From an uncultured Comamonas sp. (GTDB lineage: Bacteria; Pseudomonadota; Gammaproteobacteria; Burkholderiales; Burkholderiaceae_C), in NCBI GenBank assembly GCA_902175065.1, contig CABIIJ010000009.1, forward strand, positions 1-58,300: 58,300 bases of DNA, read 5' to 3'. The notes under the pieces are model-generated. The model did not search any database. It was not told where the DNA came from and saw nothing but the letters and a program-made list of their open reading frames with translations. Position 1 is the first letter of the stretch. Each line of letters opens with the position of its first letter. Positions 1 through 9,113 of the stretch are shown one piece after another. Both the position numbers and the translations under genes were made by a program.

Positions 1-184
1 ATTGGGGCGCGGGGGTGCTGCCGGGCGGCGCTTGCAGGGTTCGCTCGGCTTCGCGTTGCAGGCTGCCTGCGTCGGGCACGGTTTGGGCGTGGGCGGCGCT
101 GGCCAGCAGGGTTGCGCACAGCACAGCGGCAGATTGCACCGCAGTGCGTGCCTTCGGGAAAGAGGAGAGGGAATAGGGGTACAT
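1..184 (-). CDS. TpsB/FhaC-like outer-membrane transporter, N-terminal fragment
   Basis: Only the first 61 codons are inside the window; the gene runs off the left edge. The ATG at 184 opens a clear Sec signal peptide: basic residues (FPKAR), a hydrophobic stretch and a cleavage site after SAAHA. It is followed by a mature start (QTVPDAGSLQREAERTLQ) of the kind seen in ShlB/FhaC/HecB proteins. In that family this region leads into the plug helix and POTRA domains of a 16-strand barrel that exports the partner TpsA. The call rests on the signal peptide, the QTVPDAGSLQRE-type start and its position directly after a TpsA gene on the same strand. POTRA and barrel domains cannot be seen, so the family is inferred mostly from context. 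Confidence 0.66.
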   Translation of the reverse strand, partial: MYPYSLSSFPKARTAVQSAAVLCATLLASAAHAQTVPDAGSLQREAERTLQAPPGSTPAPQ

Positions 185-259
185 GGCCTGGGTTCTTGTC
201 AATCCGCTGACGCAGCGGGGTTCAGGCCACGATTGAATCGAATCGCAGTACGTTGGGCT

Positions 260-284
260 ATCCCCAAACTTAGGTATTTTGCAG
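260..284 (-). promoter_or_regulatory. Shared 25-bp operator, site A (upstream of tpsB)
   Basis: Read on the minus strand this contains GCAAAATACCTAAGTTT followed by GGGGAT. It lies 75 nt before the tpsB start codon. The same 25-bp motif recurs at 6510-6534 and 9898-9922. The core is an inverted repeat of the form TACC-N8-GG(T/G)A, and TACCTAA resembles a NarL-type heptamer. It is probably a binding site for the response regulator encoded at 9113-9859. Confidence 0.6.
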
Positions 285-397
285 CGTTCGCCACCAGGGC
301 AACCGCTTTGGCAGGAGCGGCCTGGGCCACGAATACCGGCATGAACCAGGGAATCGGTATCCCCGGCTTGCGCCGCCCTGCCAAGGGTTGCCTGGTG

Positions 398-3300
398 TCA
401 TTCCTCCGTGTCCTGCAAACGGATAAAGCCTGGCGTCAGCGTCAAATGCGGCACGCCGCTGCTGGCGACCTGCGTACCGCCCTCCGTTGGCAAGCCAGGC
501 AGAACCCGGCCCGGCTGCCCCCCCGGCGTCCCCCCGGATTGCCGAGATTGCTGGCCCAGGTTCTGCGCCAGCCAGATGACACCGCCCGATGGCGTGCTCT
601 GGCCCGCTGTACCGTTGCCGCCGGTGTTGCCACCGGTATCGCCACCATTGCCGCCCGTGTCACCGCCGTTGTTGCCGCCGGTATCGCCACCATTGCCACC
701 CGTGTCGCCGCCGTTGTTGCCGCCGGTATCGCCACCATTGCCGCCCGTTGAAGCAGCCACGGTCAGCGTGCCTTTTTCGTAGGTGATGGCGTAGTTGTCG
801 GCGTCAAAGCCGTTGCTGCCACTGGCATCGCTGGCGTCGATGTCGTAGGCGCCCACCTCGGCCCCGGCACCAGTACCTGCACTGGCCAGCAGCACGCTGT
901 CCACCGTTTCATCCAGCGCCAGGCCATCGGTGCTAAAGCCGGTGCTGCCGTTCAGCGCCAGCGTCTCGCCCTGGGTTTTGTCGGCATCGCTGGCGGTAAT
1001 GGTCAGCGCTTTTCTGCCGATGTCCGCCGTGGTCGTGGCTTGGCCGGTAATGGCGTAGTTGTCCACGTCATCGCCGCTGTAGCTGCTGGTCAGGTGGACG
1101 GTTTTGCCCGTGCCCGCGTTCCTGGTACCGAACTCGCCGGAGGCGGACACATTCAGCTTGTCGCCCTCTACCAGACCGTTCAGCACCACGCCATCCACAT
1201 GCACCGTAGCGTCTGTGCCGCCGTCATAGGTTTTGTTGTCGGCGGTGATACCGCTGACGGTCAGCACCTTCTGGTCGATGGTGACGCTGTGCGTGGTGTC
1301 GGCCACGGTGTAGTTGCCTGCGTCGTTGCCGCTCAGGCCATAGGCCACGGTGGCAGTGCGGTTGCCTGCGTTTTTACTGTCCAGCGTGGCACTGGTCACG
1401 TCCAGGGTCACATCGTCGTTGTCCAATGCGGTCACGCTGCCTTGCGTAGTCTGGTTCAACACATCACGGCTGCCGTTGTATTCACGGCCTGCCATGGTGG
1501 TACCGGTGGCGGTGCGGCTGCCTGCGTTTTTGCTGTCCAGCGTGGCGCTACCCAGGTTCAACGTCACTTTGTCGCCCTCTACCAGACCGTTCAGCACCAC
1601 GTCGCCCACACGCACCGTAGCGTCTGTGCCGCCGTCATAGGTTTTGTTGTCGACGGTGATACCGCTGACCGTCAATGCTTTCTGGTCGATGGTGACGCTG
1701 TGCGTGCTGTCGGCCACGGTGTAATTGTCGGCGTCGCTGCCCGTCAGGCCATAGGCCACGGTGGCAGTGCGGCTGCCTGCGTTTTTGCTGTCCAGCGTGG
1801 CGCTACCCAGGTTCAGCGTCACTTCGTCCTGGTCGATGACGCCGCCTGCTACCAAGCTGCCTTTTACAGTTTGGGCCAGCACGTTCTGGCTGCCGTTGTA
1901 TTCACGGCCTGCCACGGTGGTGCCGGTGACGGTCAGCGCCGCCTTGCCGATGGTGCTGGTGGCGTTGCTGGCATAGGTGACGTCGTAGTTGCCGCCGTTA
2001 TTGCCATCGGCCACCGTCACGCCGCTGACGGTGACGGTTTTGTTGCCTGCACCGGCATTCTTGTCGGTGTAGGCGAAAGTGCCGCCGGACAGGGCGTCGT
2101 CGCCGAACAGTTCGCCTTCCGTCACCGTAGCCACACCACCGGTCACGCTGGTGGTGCCGTCGTAGGTTTTGCTGACATCGCCGACGCTGACGGTGATGGC
2201 CGCCTTGTCGATGGTGCTGGTGGTGTTGCTGGCATAGCTGACATCGTAGTTGCCGCCGTTATTGCCATCGGCCACCGTCACACCGCTGACGGTGACGGTT
2301 TTGTTGCCTGCACCGGCATTCTTGTCGGTGTAGGCGAAAGTGCCGCCGGACAGGGTGTCGTCGTCGAACAACTCCCCGTCCGTCACCTTCGCCACACCAC
2401 CGGTCACGTCGGTGGTGCCGTTGTAGGTTTTGCTGACATTGCCGGTGCTGATGGTCAGCGTGGCCTTGCCAATCGTGCTGGTGGTGTTGCTGGCATAGGT
2501 GACGTCGTAGTTGCCGCCGTTATTGCCATCGGCCACCGTCACACCGCTGACGGTGACGGTTTTGTTGCCTGTACCAGCATTCTTGTCGGTGTAGGCGAAA
2601 GTGCCGCCGGACAGGGTGTCGTCGTCGAACAGTTCGCCCCCCGTCACCGTAGCCACACCACCGGTCACGCTGGTGGTGCCGTCGTAGGTTTTGCTGACAT
2701 TGCCGGTGCTGACGGTGATGGCCGCCTTGCCGATGGCGATATTGTTGTGCGTGGTATCGGCCACGGTGTAGTTGCTGGCATCGTCGCCCGTCAGGCCATA
2801 CACCACGGTGGCGGTGCGTGTGCCTGCGTTCTTTTCATCCAGGGTGGCGCTGGTCAGGCCCAGGGTCACATCGTCGCTGTTGACCACGCCGCCTGCGGTC
2901 AGGCTGCCTTTTACGGTTTGGGCCAGCACGTTCTGGCTGCCGTTGTATTCACGGCCTGCCACGGTGGTGTTCTCCACGGTCAGCGCTTTTTTGGCAATGG
3001 TCAGCTCCGCATTGGTCGCGGCATAGCTGATGTCATAGCCTTGCTGGCCGGAATACAGGCCGCTAATGATCAGCGTGTTATCTGTCGTGCTGTAGTCGCC
3101 CGCGTTTTTGCTGTTGGTGGCATAGCCCAGGCTGCCGTCCAGCACTGCGCCGGTCACGTCGGTGGTGTAGTTGGCCGTGCCGCTGGCGGCGCTGCCGTCA
3201 TAGGTTTTGCCGGTGATGCTGCTGGCGTCCGCCGTCACGGTGACCTGCTTCAAAAAGCCGCGCAGCAGCGGGCCGGACTGGCCTTCGTAGATGCGCCAGA

Positions 3301-6300
3301 CGGTGTTGTCGCCGCCGTTGGCGGAAATATCCCAATCGGCAAAGGTGCTGGCCTGCTGGAGTTCTGCGGCGGTTTTTCTGGTGCCGCCGCCGCTGCCCCC
3401 CGCAGTGCTGTCGTAAAAGCTGTGGGTCACGATGCCGTCGTTGCTGCCCGTCAAAGCGCCGCTGGCATAGCTGCGGTCGATGGTGGCGTTGTTGAAGCCC
3501 GCCAGAACGCCCGCATAAGTGCCCGATACGCTGCCGCTGGCATAGCTTTGGTTGATCTGCCCTTGCCAGTTGATGCCCACCAGAACGCCTGCATAGCTGC
3601 TCACCCCATCCACTGCGCTGACGTTGCCGCTGGCATAGCTTTGGTTGATGACGCCGCCATCGTTGACGCCCGCCAAAGCGCCCGCATAGTTGCGAGTTGC
3701 CCCGCTGGCCGATACCGTGGCATTGACCAGCCCCAGCTTGCTGACCTGCGCGCCGCTGCCCAGCACGCCAAACAGGCCCGCATAGCTTTCAATGCTGTAA
3801 GACGGCGTGGTGACGTTGACCACCAGATCGCCAATGGTGTGGTACTGCCCGTCGAACTGGCCGGTAAAGTGGCTGTCGGAGCCGTTTGTGTGACCATCGC
3901 CAATCGGCTTCCACCCCGCGCCGTTATTGGCCGCAGCGCTGGCCAGAGCGCCATAGCCCGCGCTGTTTCTGTCCAGATCGGCATTCAGCCTGTAATGCCC
4001 GGCCAGCGTGTCTGCGCCGTGGTTGATGTTCTGCAACTGCTGCCAGTTGGCCAGCGTCCAGGGGTTGGCGCTGGTGCCCAGGCCGGAGTCGAAATACTGG
4101 TAATCGGTCTTGGGCGTCACGCCTTGCAGCGTGGGCAGGGCGTAGAAGGCATAGCCGTCGGTGCCCGCGCTGGTGTCCACGATGCGCCAGGTTTTGTCAA
4201 AGTCCCAGTCCGCGTAGGTGGCGGCATCCTGCATCTGGTCGGTGGTTTTGCCAAAACTGGCATCCGATCCTGCGCTGGTGGCCTGGCCCGTGGTTTGGGT
4301 GTCCCAGAAGCTGTTGGTGACGGTGCTGCTGTTGTACCCCACCAGCCCGCCGATATAGCCGTTGCCACTGGCCGCCACTGGCCCCGTGGCATAGGTCTGG
4401 TCGATGCTGGAGCTGTTCTCGTTAGTGCCCGCCAACCCGCCTGCGAAAACCGAGCCAAACATACCAGCAGAAGCAGAGCCAGAGACTGCGCCCGTGGCGT
4501 AGGAGCGGCGGATGCTGCCTTGCAAGTTGGTGCCCACCAGCCCGCCTGCGAAAGCGGAGCCCAGAAAGGCGTTGGCGGAAGCCGTGACGCGTGCCGTGGA
4601 GTAGCTATCGCTGATGCTGCCAGTGTTGTGGCCCACCAGCCCGCCAACGTAGCTTGTTCCGACCCCGCTTGCACTACCGCTGATTTGACCCGTGACATAG
4701 GCCCGGCGAATGCTGCCCTGGCTCTGGCCCGCCAAACCGCCAGCACTAGTTCCCGACGAGCTACTAGTGGCCGTGATGTTGGCATTGACCAGCCCGATAT
4801 GGCGCAGGTCTGCGCCTGAGTACATCAGCCAGAACAGACCTGCATAGCTCGAAGTACTTGTCACGCTGAGGTTGCTCAGGGTATGGCCCAGGCCGTCAAA
4901 CTTGCCGTACAGGTGGTAGTCGCCCCAGGCCACGCCGGTCAGATCAAGGTGGCTGCCCAGCGCGTAGTTGCCGCTGCCCGACATGGCGGATTGCAGCGCA
5001 GCGGCATCGTTGACCACGGTGTAGGTGGTCAGGCCGCCGCTGCTGCCCTTTTGGGTGAAGAAGTTCTGCCCGCTTTGCAGGTTGACCGATGCGCCGTTGG
5101 TCATGTTGATGGCGTAGTCGGCCTCCACCCCGTTGCTGCTGCCCTGGCCGTAGAGCAGGGCCAGTTTGCCGTTGGCGTTTTTGGCGGTGATGCTGGCGTT
5201 GATGGCGATGTTGTTGTCGGCACGCAGCGTTAGTTCCGTGGCCTTGTCCCAGGTGATGGCGGCGTTGACGTGGATGTCGCCTGCGTCGCTGCCGTTGTTG
5301 GCGTCGCTTTCACCAGGGTTGGTGTGGCCGTTGCTGGTGGAAACCGTCACATCGCCCGTGCCCAATGCGGTTTCAATGGCGGTGGCTTTGTTTTGGTCGA
5401 TGGTGATGTCCACCGGGTCGATCAGCCATTCGCCGCCTGCGGTGTTGACCTTGAGGTCTTTGTCAATGCTGACCGTGGCCGCGCTGGTTTCGACGAATTT
5501 CGCCTCCAGCGTGCCTGCCGCTTGCGTTTCGCCATGCTGCATGTCGGCAATAAGCAGGATTTTTCCGTCTTTTTCTTGCAGGGTGTTGGCTTGCACGGTG
5601 CCGGTGTTGGATACCACGCTGGCTGAGAGCTGGTCGGCGGCCCTGCCGGTCATGATGACCTGCCCGCCGTCAGCGACGATGAGTTGTTTGTTTTCAACCA
5701 GGGTGCGGATGGTGGCAGGGTCGATTTCCACATTCAGCAGGCCATTGGCCCCGGCTTGCAGGGTGATCTTGTCGCCAGCGGCCATCGCCACGGTGCCGAG
5801 CTGGGCGCGGATGATGCCGTCATTGCTGACCGTGGGGGCCAGCAGCGCGATGCTGCCGCCGTCTTTGGCGGTGATTTCGCCCTGGTTGCTGATGCTGCCG
5901 CTGGCGTTGCCGCGTGTGAAGGTGTAGTTACCGCTGTTGAAATCGGCGTTGCTGATGTTCATCGTCGATGCGACGAGGCCACCCACATCGACTTTGCTGC
6001 CCTGGCCGAACACGACGCCGTTGGGGTTGATGAGCCAGACCTGGCCGTTGGCGCTCAGTTGCCCGTGGATCTGGCTGGCATCGCCTGCGGTGACACGGTT
6101 CAGGGCGATGGCGCTGGCGTTGTTTTGTTGGAAGGTGACGCTGGCATCCTTGCCGATGTTGAAGCTGGTCCAGTCGATGATGGCTTTTTGGCTGCCCTGA
6201 TTCACGGTCATGGCGCTGCCGCTTTGGCCGATGCTGGCAGTGCCGGAGACGACGTTGCCGCCGGTGGGCAGGGTGTTGGCCGGTGGTGCTTGCGCCCAGC

Positions 6301-6445
6301 CGGGCAGGCTCAGGACTGCGCCGAGGATGACGGCTGCCGGGGCCAATGCCTTGGTTTTGGATTTGCCTTTGCCCCTGGCGCATTCGGGGGCGGGGACGTA
6401 GCGTTGGCTTTCCTGGTTCCAGACGAGGCGGTAGGTGTGGTTCAT
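398..6445 (-). CDS. TpsA-type filamentous hemagglutinin-like exoprotein
   Basis: This is a 2015-residue secreted adhesin of a two-partner secretion system. Residues 1-25 (MNHTYRLVWNQESQRYV) form the extended signal peptide (ESPR) region, and the hydrophobic segment ends near AQA53. Residues 55-190 are the TPS domain that engages TpsB, with the diagnostic NPNGVVFGQGS motif at 140-150 and the helix-start sequence TLPTGGNVVSG. Residues about 550-1015 carry GLUG-type repeats (GGLVGxNxGSI, SYATGxV). Residues about 1065-1880 carry YDG/MBG-type repeats (KTYDGTT, NYTVADTTH), three of them nearly identical. A Gly/Asn/Asp-rich tract follows at about 1898-1940, then a short tail. The start ATG at 6445 gives the complete ESPR. 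No frameshift is seen. The ligand is unknown; family members act in adhesion, biofilm or contact-dependent interactions. The C-terminus shows no recognisable CdiA-type toxin domain. Confidence 0.93.
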   Translation of the reverse strand: MNHTYRLVWNQESQRYVPAPECARGKGKSKTKALAPAAVILGAVLSLPGWAQAPPANTLPTGGNVVSGTASIGQSGSAMTVNQGSQKAIIDWTSFNIGKDASVTFQQNNASAIALNRVTAGDASQIHGQLSANGQVWLINPNGVVFGQGSKVDVGGLVASTMNISNADFNSGNYTFTRGNASGSISNQGEITAKDGGSIALLAPTVSNDGIIRAQLGTVAMAAGDKITLQAGANGLLNVEIDPATIRTLVENKQLIVADGGQVIMTGRAADQLSASVVSNTGTVQANTLQEKDGKILLIADMQHGETQAAGTLEAKFVETSAATVSIDKDLKVNTAGGEWLIDPVDITIDQNKATAIETALGTGDVTVSTSNGHTNPGESDANNGSDAGDIHVNAAITWDKATELTLRADNNIAINASITAKNANGKLALLYGQGSSNGVEADYAINMTNGASVNLQSGQNFFTQKGSSGGLTTYTVVNDAAALQSAMSGSGNYALGSHLDLTGVAWGDYHLYGKFDGLGHTLSNLSVTSTSSYAGLFWLMYSGADLRHIGLVNANITATSSSSGTSAGGLAGQSQGSIRRAYVTGQISGSASGVGTSYVGGLVGHNTGSISDSYSTARVTASANAFLGSAFAGGLVGTNLQGSIRRSYATGAVSGSASAGMFGSVFAGGLAGTNENSSSIDQTYATGPVAASGNGYIGGLVGYNSSTVTNSFWDTQTTGQATSAGSDASFGKTTDQMQDAATYADWDFDKTWRIVDTSAGTDGYAFYALPTLQGVTPKTDYQYFDSGLGTSANPWTLANWQQLQNINHGADTLAGHYRLNADLDRNSAGYGALASAAANNGAGWKPIGDGHTNGSDSHFTGQFDGQYHTIGDLVVNVTTPSYSIESYAGLFGVLGSGAQVSKLGLVNATVSASGATRNYAGALAGVNDGGVINQSYASGNVSAVDGVSSYAGVLVGINWQGQINQSYASGSVSGTYAGVLAGFNNATIDRSYASGALTGSNDGIVTHSFYDSTAGGSGGGTRKTAAELQQASTFADWDISANGGDNTVWRIYEGQSGPLLRGFLKQVTVTADASSITGKTYDGSAASGTANYTTDVTGAVLDGSLGYATNSKNAGDYSTTDNTLIISGLYSGQQGYDISYAATNAELTIAKKALTVENTTVAGREYNGSQNVLAQTVKGSLTAGGVVNSDDVTLGLTSATLDEKNAGTRTATVVYGLTGDDASNYTVADTTHNNIAIGKAAITVSTGNVSKTYDGTTSVTGGVATVTGGELFDDDTLSGGTFAYTDKNAGTGNKTVTVSGVTVADGNNGGNYDVTYASNTTSTIGKATLTISTGNVSKTYNGTTDVTGGVAKVTDGELFDDDTLSGGTFAYTDKNAGAGNKTVTVSGVTVADGNNGGNYDVSYASNTTSTIDKAAITVSVGDVSKTYDGTTSVTGGVATVTEGELFGDDALSGGTFAYTDKNAGAGNKTVTVSGVTVADGNNGGNYDVTYASNATSTIGKAALTVTGTTVAGREYNGSQNVLAQTVKGSLVAGGVIDQDEVTLNLGSATLDSKNAGSRTATVAYGLTGSDADNYTVADSTHSVTIDQKALTVSGITVDNKTYDGGTDATVRVGDVVLNGLVEGDKVTLNLGSATLDSKNAGSRTATGTTMAGREYNGSRDVLNQTTQGSVTALDNDDVTLDVTSATLDSKNAGNRTATVAYGLSGNDAGNYTVADTTHSVTIDQKVLTVSGITADNKTYDGGTDATVHVDGVVLNGLVEGDKLNVSASGEFGTRNAGTGKTVHLTSSYSGDDVDNYAITGQATTTADIGRKALTITASDADKTQGETLALNGSTGFSTDGLALDETVDSVLLASAGTGAGAEVGAYDIDASDASGSNGFDADNYAITYEKGTLTVAASTGGNGGDTGGNNGGDTGGNGGDTGGNNGGDTGGNGGDTGGNTGGNGTAGQSTPSGGVIWLAQNLGQQSRQSGGTPGGQPGRVLPGLPTEGGTQVASSGVPHLTLTPGFIRLQDTEE
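626..750 (-). repeat. 45-bp tandem repeat in tpsA
   Basis: About three copies of a 45-bp unit (for example GCCACCATTG at 641, 686 and 731) encode the 15-residue unit GGNGGDTGGNNGGDT near the C-terminus of TpsA. The unit is a multiple of three, so gain or loss of copies keeps the frame. Confidence 0.88.
1944..2726 (-). repeat. Three tandem 261-bp units in tpsA
   Basis: Three near-identical units begin at 1944, 2205 and 2466, each exactly 261 bp (87 residues). Each contains KTY(D/N)GTT, LSGGTFAYTDKNAG and VTVADGNNGGNYDV. Related but more diverged YDG-type units flank them on both sides. Confidence 0.9.
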
Positions 6446-6509
6446 GCTTGGCTTTCGGGGGCAAAGGGGGTTCTGCCAAGCAATGTAGAAAATTGTCGGG
6501 ATTCTTTAC

Positions 6510-6534
6510 ATACCGAAACTTAGGTATTTTGCGG
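6510..6534 (-). promoter_or_regulatory. Shared 25-bp operator, site B (upstream of tpsA)
   Basis: The minus strand reads GCAAAATACCTAAGTTT then CGGTAT, so ATACC-N8-GGTAT is a perfect inverted repeat at this site. It lies 64 nt upstream of the tpsA ATG. It matches site A at nearly every position and site C with a few changes. It is the best-formed copy of the putative response-regulator operator. Confidence 0.64.
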
Positions 6535-6590
6535 CTCTGCCGGAAGGGAAATGGCTTTATTTTTCATATTGCGGTATGAATATTTAAAAA

Positions 6591-6672
6591 GATAGCTGTT
6601 TCCGCTTGTTATATTTTGGTTTTTATTTGTTTTGTTCTTTGTTTTTATGTGTTTGTTGCGGTAACAGCTATT
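6591..6672. repeat. Hairpin element copy 1 (AGCTG-CCGC family)
   Basis: The left arm GATAGCTGTTTCCGCTTGTT pairs with the right arm TGTTGCGGTAACAGCTATTG around a T-rich loop. It is one of about ten copies in the window. It lies between the end of the sensor kinase gene and the tpsA promoter, where it could insulate tpsA from read-through. Confidence 0.72.
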
Positions 6673-6685
6673 GTTTTTGGTTTTT

Positions 6686-6898
6686 ATGCTGCTGGCCGGG
6701 TCTCGCCCCGGCGGGCGAACTCCTTTCTTGCACGCGCAAGAAAGGAGTCAAAGAAGGCGTGCTGGCGCAGCTTTGGCACCGTGGAACTCGCTTCGCGCCC
6801 TGCGGGCGCTGCGCTCGGACAACCACGGTGAGTCAGACGGGAGGCCGCTGATGGTAGTAAACGGCCTGCGCCCTGATGGATGGGTTTGGGTACGGGGG
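6686..6898 (+). repeat. Dispersed repeat, left inverted copy
   Basis: It starts ATGCTGCTGGCCGGG and contains the stem-loop CCTTTCTTG...CAAGAAAGG, then AAAGAAGGCGTGCTG and a GCG-rich stretch. It matches the reverse complement of 7008-7173. It carries about 50 bp absent from the other copy (around 6838-6875). I see no gene in it. Similar sequences recur in many Burkholderiales intergenic regions as far as I recall. Confidence 0.75.
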
Positions 6899-6949
6899 CT
6901 GCTTCGCTTGCTGCGCAGCTTCAGGTGCGTGCCGGAACGCCCCTGTGTC

Positions 6950-6969
6950 ATTCCCGCGCAGGCGGGAAG
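6950..6969. repeat. Short palindrome resembling the Neisseria dRS3 repeat
   Basis: ATTCCCGCGCAGGCGGGAAG is a short inverted repeat (TTCCCGC/GCGGGAA) located between the two inverted copies of the larger repeat. Its layout, ATTCCC-N8-GGGAA, is that of the neisserial dRS3 element. Whether it is related by descent or only in form cannot be judged here. Confidence 0.45.
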
Positions 6970-7007
6970 CAAGAGCATCGAGAAAATGCGCAGCCGCTTA
7001 TCAGGCA

Positions 7008-7173
7008 AGCCCGTACCCATCCATGCTCGCCGTAGCTGTTCGAGCGCAGCGCCGCAGGCGCGAAACGAGTTTTACGGCGGGTATTCAAGCTGCGCAGCAC
7101 GCCTTCTTTGCGTCCTTTCTTGTGCGAACAAGAAAGGATGTCGCCCGCCGGGGCGAGTCCCGGCCAGCAGCAT
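7008..7173 (-). repeat. Dispersed repeat, right inverted copy
   Basis: This is the reverse complement of the repeat starting at 6686 and shares the CCTTTCTTG/CAAGAAAGG stem-loop. It begins exactly at the stop codon of the sensor kinase (TGATGCTGCTGGCCGGG), so the final base of that stop lies in the repeat. Together the two copies could form a very long stem in a read-through transcript. Confidence 0.75.
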
Positions 7174-9113
7174 CAAACCAGCAGCACGGCCTCGATCACC
7201 GTCTGCCCCGGACGGGAGCGCACGTGCAACCGCCCCCCCATGCGCTCCATGCGGGCGTGCATGCTGGACATGCCGATGCCCATGCCGCTGCGCAGCGCGG
7301 CGGCGGCGTCGAAGCCGATGCCGTTGTCTTCGATGCGCAGCACCAGCAGGGCGGCAGGGCTGGCTGCGGGAGTGGGGGTGGGGGCGGAAGCGAGGGCAGG
7401 ATCGACTTCGGCATCTTCGTAGCGCAGGCTGACACGCACCATGCGGGCGCGGCTGTGTTTGACGGCGTTGGTCAGCGCCTCCTGCGCCACCCGTTGCAGC
7501 ACCATGCACTGCAAGGCGCCGGGCAGGGTGCGCCAGTGCGGCGGGGTCTGCCAGTCGGAGTCGATCTCCAGGTCATCGAACAGGCTGACGAAGCGGTAGC
7601 GCAGCGGGATGAGCCATTCCTGCGGCGTGGCGGGGGTGGCTGCGCCGATGCTGCCGTCGCTGTCCACGACCTGGCGCAGGTCGTCGCGCAGGAGCTTGAG
7701 CATGGACAGGTAGCGGTCTTTGCTGGGCGGCTCGGCGCTTTGCTCGACGAGCATGATGGAGCGCACGATCTGCCCGCCCAGGCCGTCGTGCAGGTCTTGC
7801 GCCAGTTGCAGGCGCTCTTGCAGGTGGGCGTTGTGCAGGGCCAGCGCGTGCTCCTGCGAGAGGGTGACGCGCAGGTCTTCGCGGGCGCGGGCCACGCTGG
7901 CCTGCATTTCTTCGTGGGAGCGCAGGATGCGCTGGTACACCTGCTGGGCCGACAGCAGCATGAACAGCAGGCAGGTGTAGGCGCTGTAGAGGTCGCGGCT
8001 GTCCCACAGTTGCCAGAGCACCAGGATGTCGCGCAGGCTGACCAGCACCAGCAGGGCCAGCGTGGCGGCAATCAGCAGGTGCGGCCTGCGCCGCGTGCGC
8101 AAGGCGTGAGCGATCAGGCGGGCGATATTGCCGAAGTAGACCAGGGCGCAACCATTGCCCACCCATTGCAGGGCCGTCCAGCCGGGGCTGGCCAGGGCGA
8201 TGGCCGCCGCGCCCAGGGCCAGTGCGCCCAGTGCCTGGACATGGCGGCGCGACAGGGGCCGCTCCAGCAAATGCCAGCTGAAGATGTAGAAGCAGAAAAC
8301 GTAGGCGATGAAGGCCAGGTGGTTGGCGCGGGCGGCCGCCAATGTGCTGGGGAAGGGCCAGGCCTCGGTCAGCAGCACGTTGCTGGCAAACAGCAGCCAG
8401 CACAGCGATACCAGGGCGTACCAGCCGAACAGGGTTTGCTTGCGCTGCGCCACCCAGACGCCCAGCGCCAGCAGGCCGAGCACGGCGGTGATGGTGAGGT
8501 TGATCTGGAAGGCGGTGCGCACCTGCCAGATGCGGCGGTTGTGGACTTGCAGCATGTCTGCCGGTGTGCCCAGTTGTACGGTACCCAACCCCGGCCTGAG
8601 TGCGGCCAGACCGGCCACGCGCACCCAGATGGTGTTGGCGCCGTCGCTGCGCAGGGACGAGGACGGCAGCAGCCAGTAGCGCGAGGTGCTCCAGGAGCGC
8701 GAGAGCGGTTCGGTCAGGTGCAGGTCGCGCCAGAGCAGATCGTGGTTGCTGTAGACCGCACCGGCGATGAGGATGGCATCGATGGTCAGGGCCACCGGTA
8801 CGGCGGCGCTGCGGCAATCGGCGTGGGGGCCGGCGCTCCAGTCGATGCGGTACCAGACCGTGCCGTCATGGCCGGGCCAGCGCCGCACCCAGTTGTCCGG
8901 CAGGGTGACGCTTTGCCAGCCGTGCTGCGGCGGGCGGTCGGCATCCTGCGCATCGGCCTGCGCGGCCTGGATGCGGGTGATGCGCGGGGCGCAGCCCTGG
9001 GCCAGCGTGCTGCCCCATGGGGCAACGGTTGGCGCCTGGGCATGGGCGGGGCTGCCGTGGCCGCCCAGCCACAGAACCAGCAGCGTGCACAGGAAGGCCA
9101 CGAGCCGGTGCAT
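7173..9113 (-). CDS. Hybrid-fold 7TM sensor histidine kinase (NarX-type kinase core)
   Basis: This inner-membrane sensor kinase has about 646 residues. A signal peptide is followed by a periplasmic domain of about 160 residues containing the WYRIDW motif typical of 7TMR-DISM extracellular jelly-roll domains. A block of about seven hydrophobic helices comes next, then a coiled-coil linker. The HisKA_3 phosphoacceptor motif is LAQDLHDGLGGQ, and the HATPase has an N box (QEALTNAVKHS) and G1 box (DNGIGFD). The start at 9113 is chosen because the upstream regulator's TGA overlaps this ATG as ATGA, and translation from there gives a clean signal peptide. An in-frame start 12 nt upstream is less likely. 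It presumably phosphorylates the neighbouring regulator; the stimulus is unknown, possibly a sugar or other small ligand. Confidence 0.88.
   Translation of the reverse strand: MHRLVAFLCTLLVLWLGGHGSPAHAQAPTVAPWGSTLAQGCAPRITRIQAAQADAQDADRPPQHGWQSVTLPDNWVRRWPGHDGTVWYRIDWSAGPHADCRSAAVPVALTIDAILIAGAVYSNHDLLWRDLHLTEPLSRSWSTSRYWLLPSSSLRSDGANTIWVRVAGLAALRPGLGTVQLGTPADMLQVHNRRIWQVRTAFQINLTITAVLGLLALGVWVAQRKQTLFGWYALVSLCWLLFASNVLLTEAWPFPSTLAAARANHLAFIAYVFCFYIFSWHLLERPLSRRHVQALGALALGAAAIALASPGWTALQWVGNGCALVYFGNIARLIAHALRTRRRPHLLIAATLALLVLVSLRDILVLWQLWDSRDLYSAYTCLLFMLLSAQQVYQRILRSHEEMQASVARAREDLRVTLSQEHALALHNAHLQERLQLAQDLHDGLGGQIVRSIMLVEQSAEPPSKDRYLSMLKLLRDDLRQVVDSDGSIGAATPATPQEWLIPLRYRFVSLFDDLEIDSDWQTPPHWRTLPGALQCMVLQRVAQEALTNAVKHSRARMVRVSLRYEDAEVDPALASAPTPTPAASPAALLVLRIEDNGIGFDAAAALRSGMGIGMSSMHARMERMGGRLHVRSRPGQTVIEAVLLV

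Noticed and set aside
199-384. 61-codon frame between tpsA and tpsB on the minus strand
   Set aside because: It reads straight through the operator-like motif at 260-284, has no ribosome-binding site and no recognisable sequence.
626-750. Short regular repeats that might suggest a CRISPR array
   Set aside because: Units are contiguous without spacers, are in frame with tpsA and encode a Gly/Asn/Asp tract.
1040-4819. Long open frame (1259 codons) on the plus strand opposite tpsA
   Set aside because: It is antisense to a gene with full TPS architecture. The openness follows from repetitive codon usage in tpsA, and the translation is low-complexity Ala/Val/Gly with no recognisable domain.
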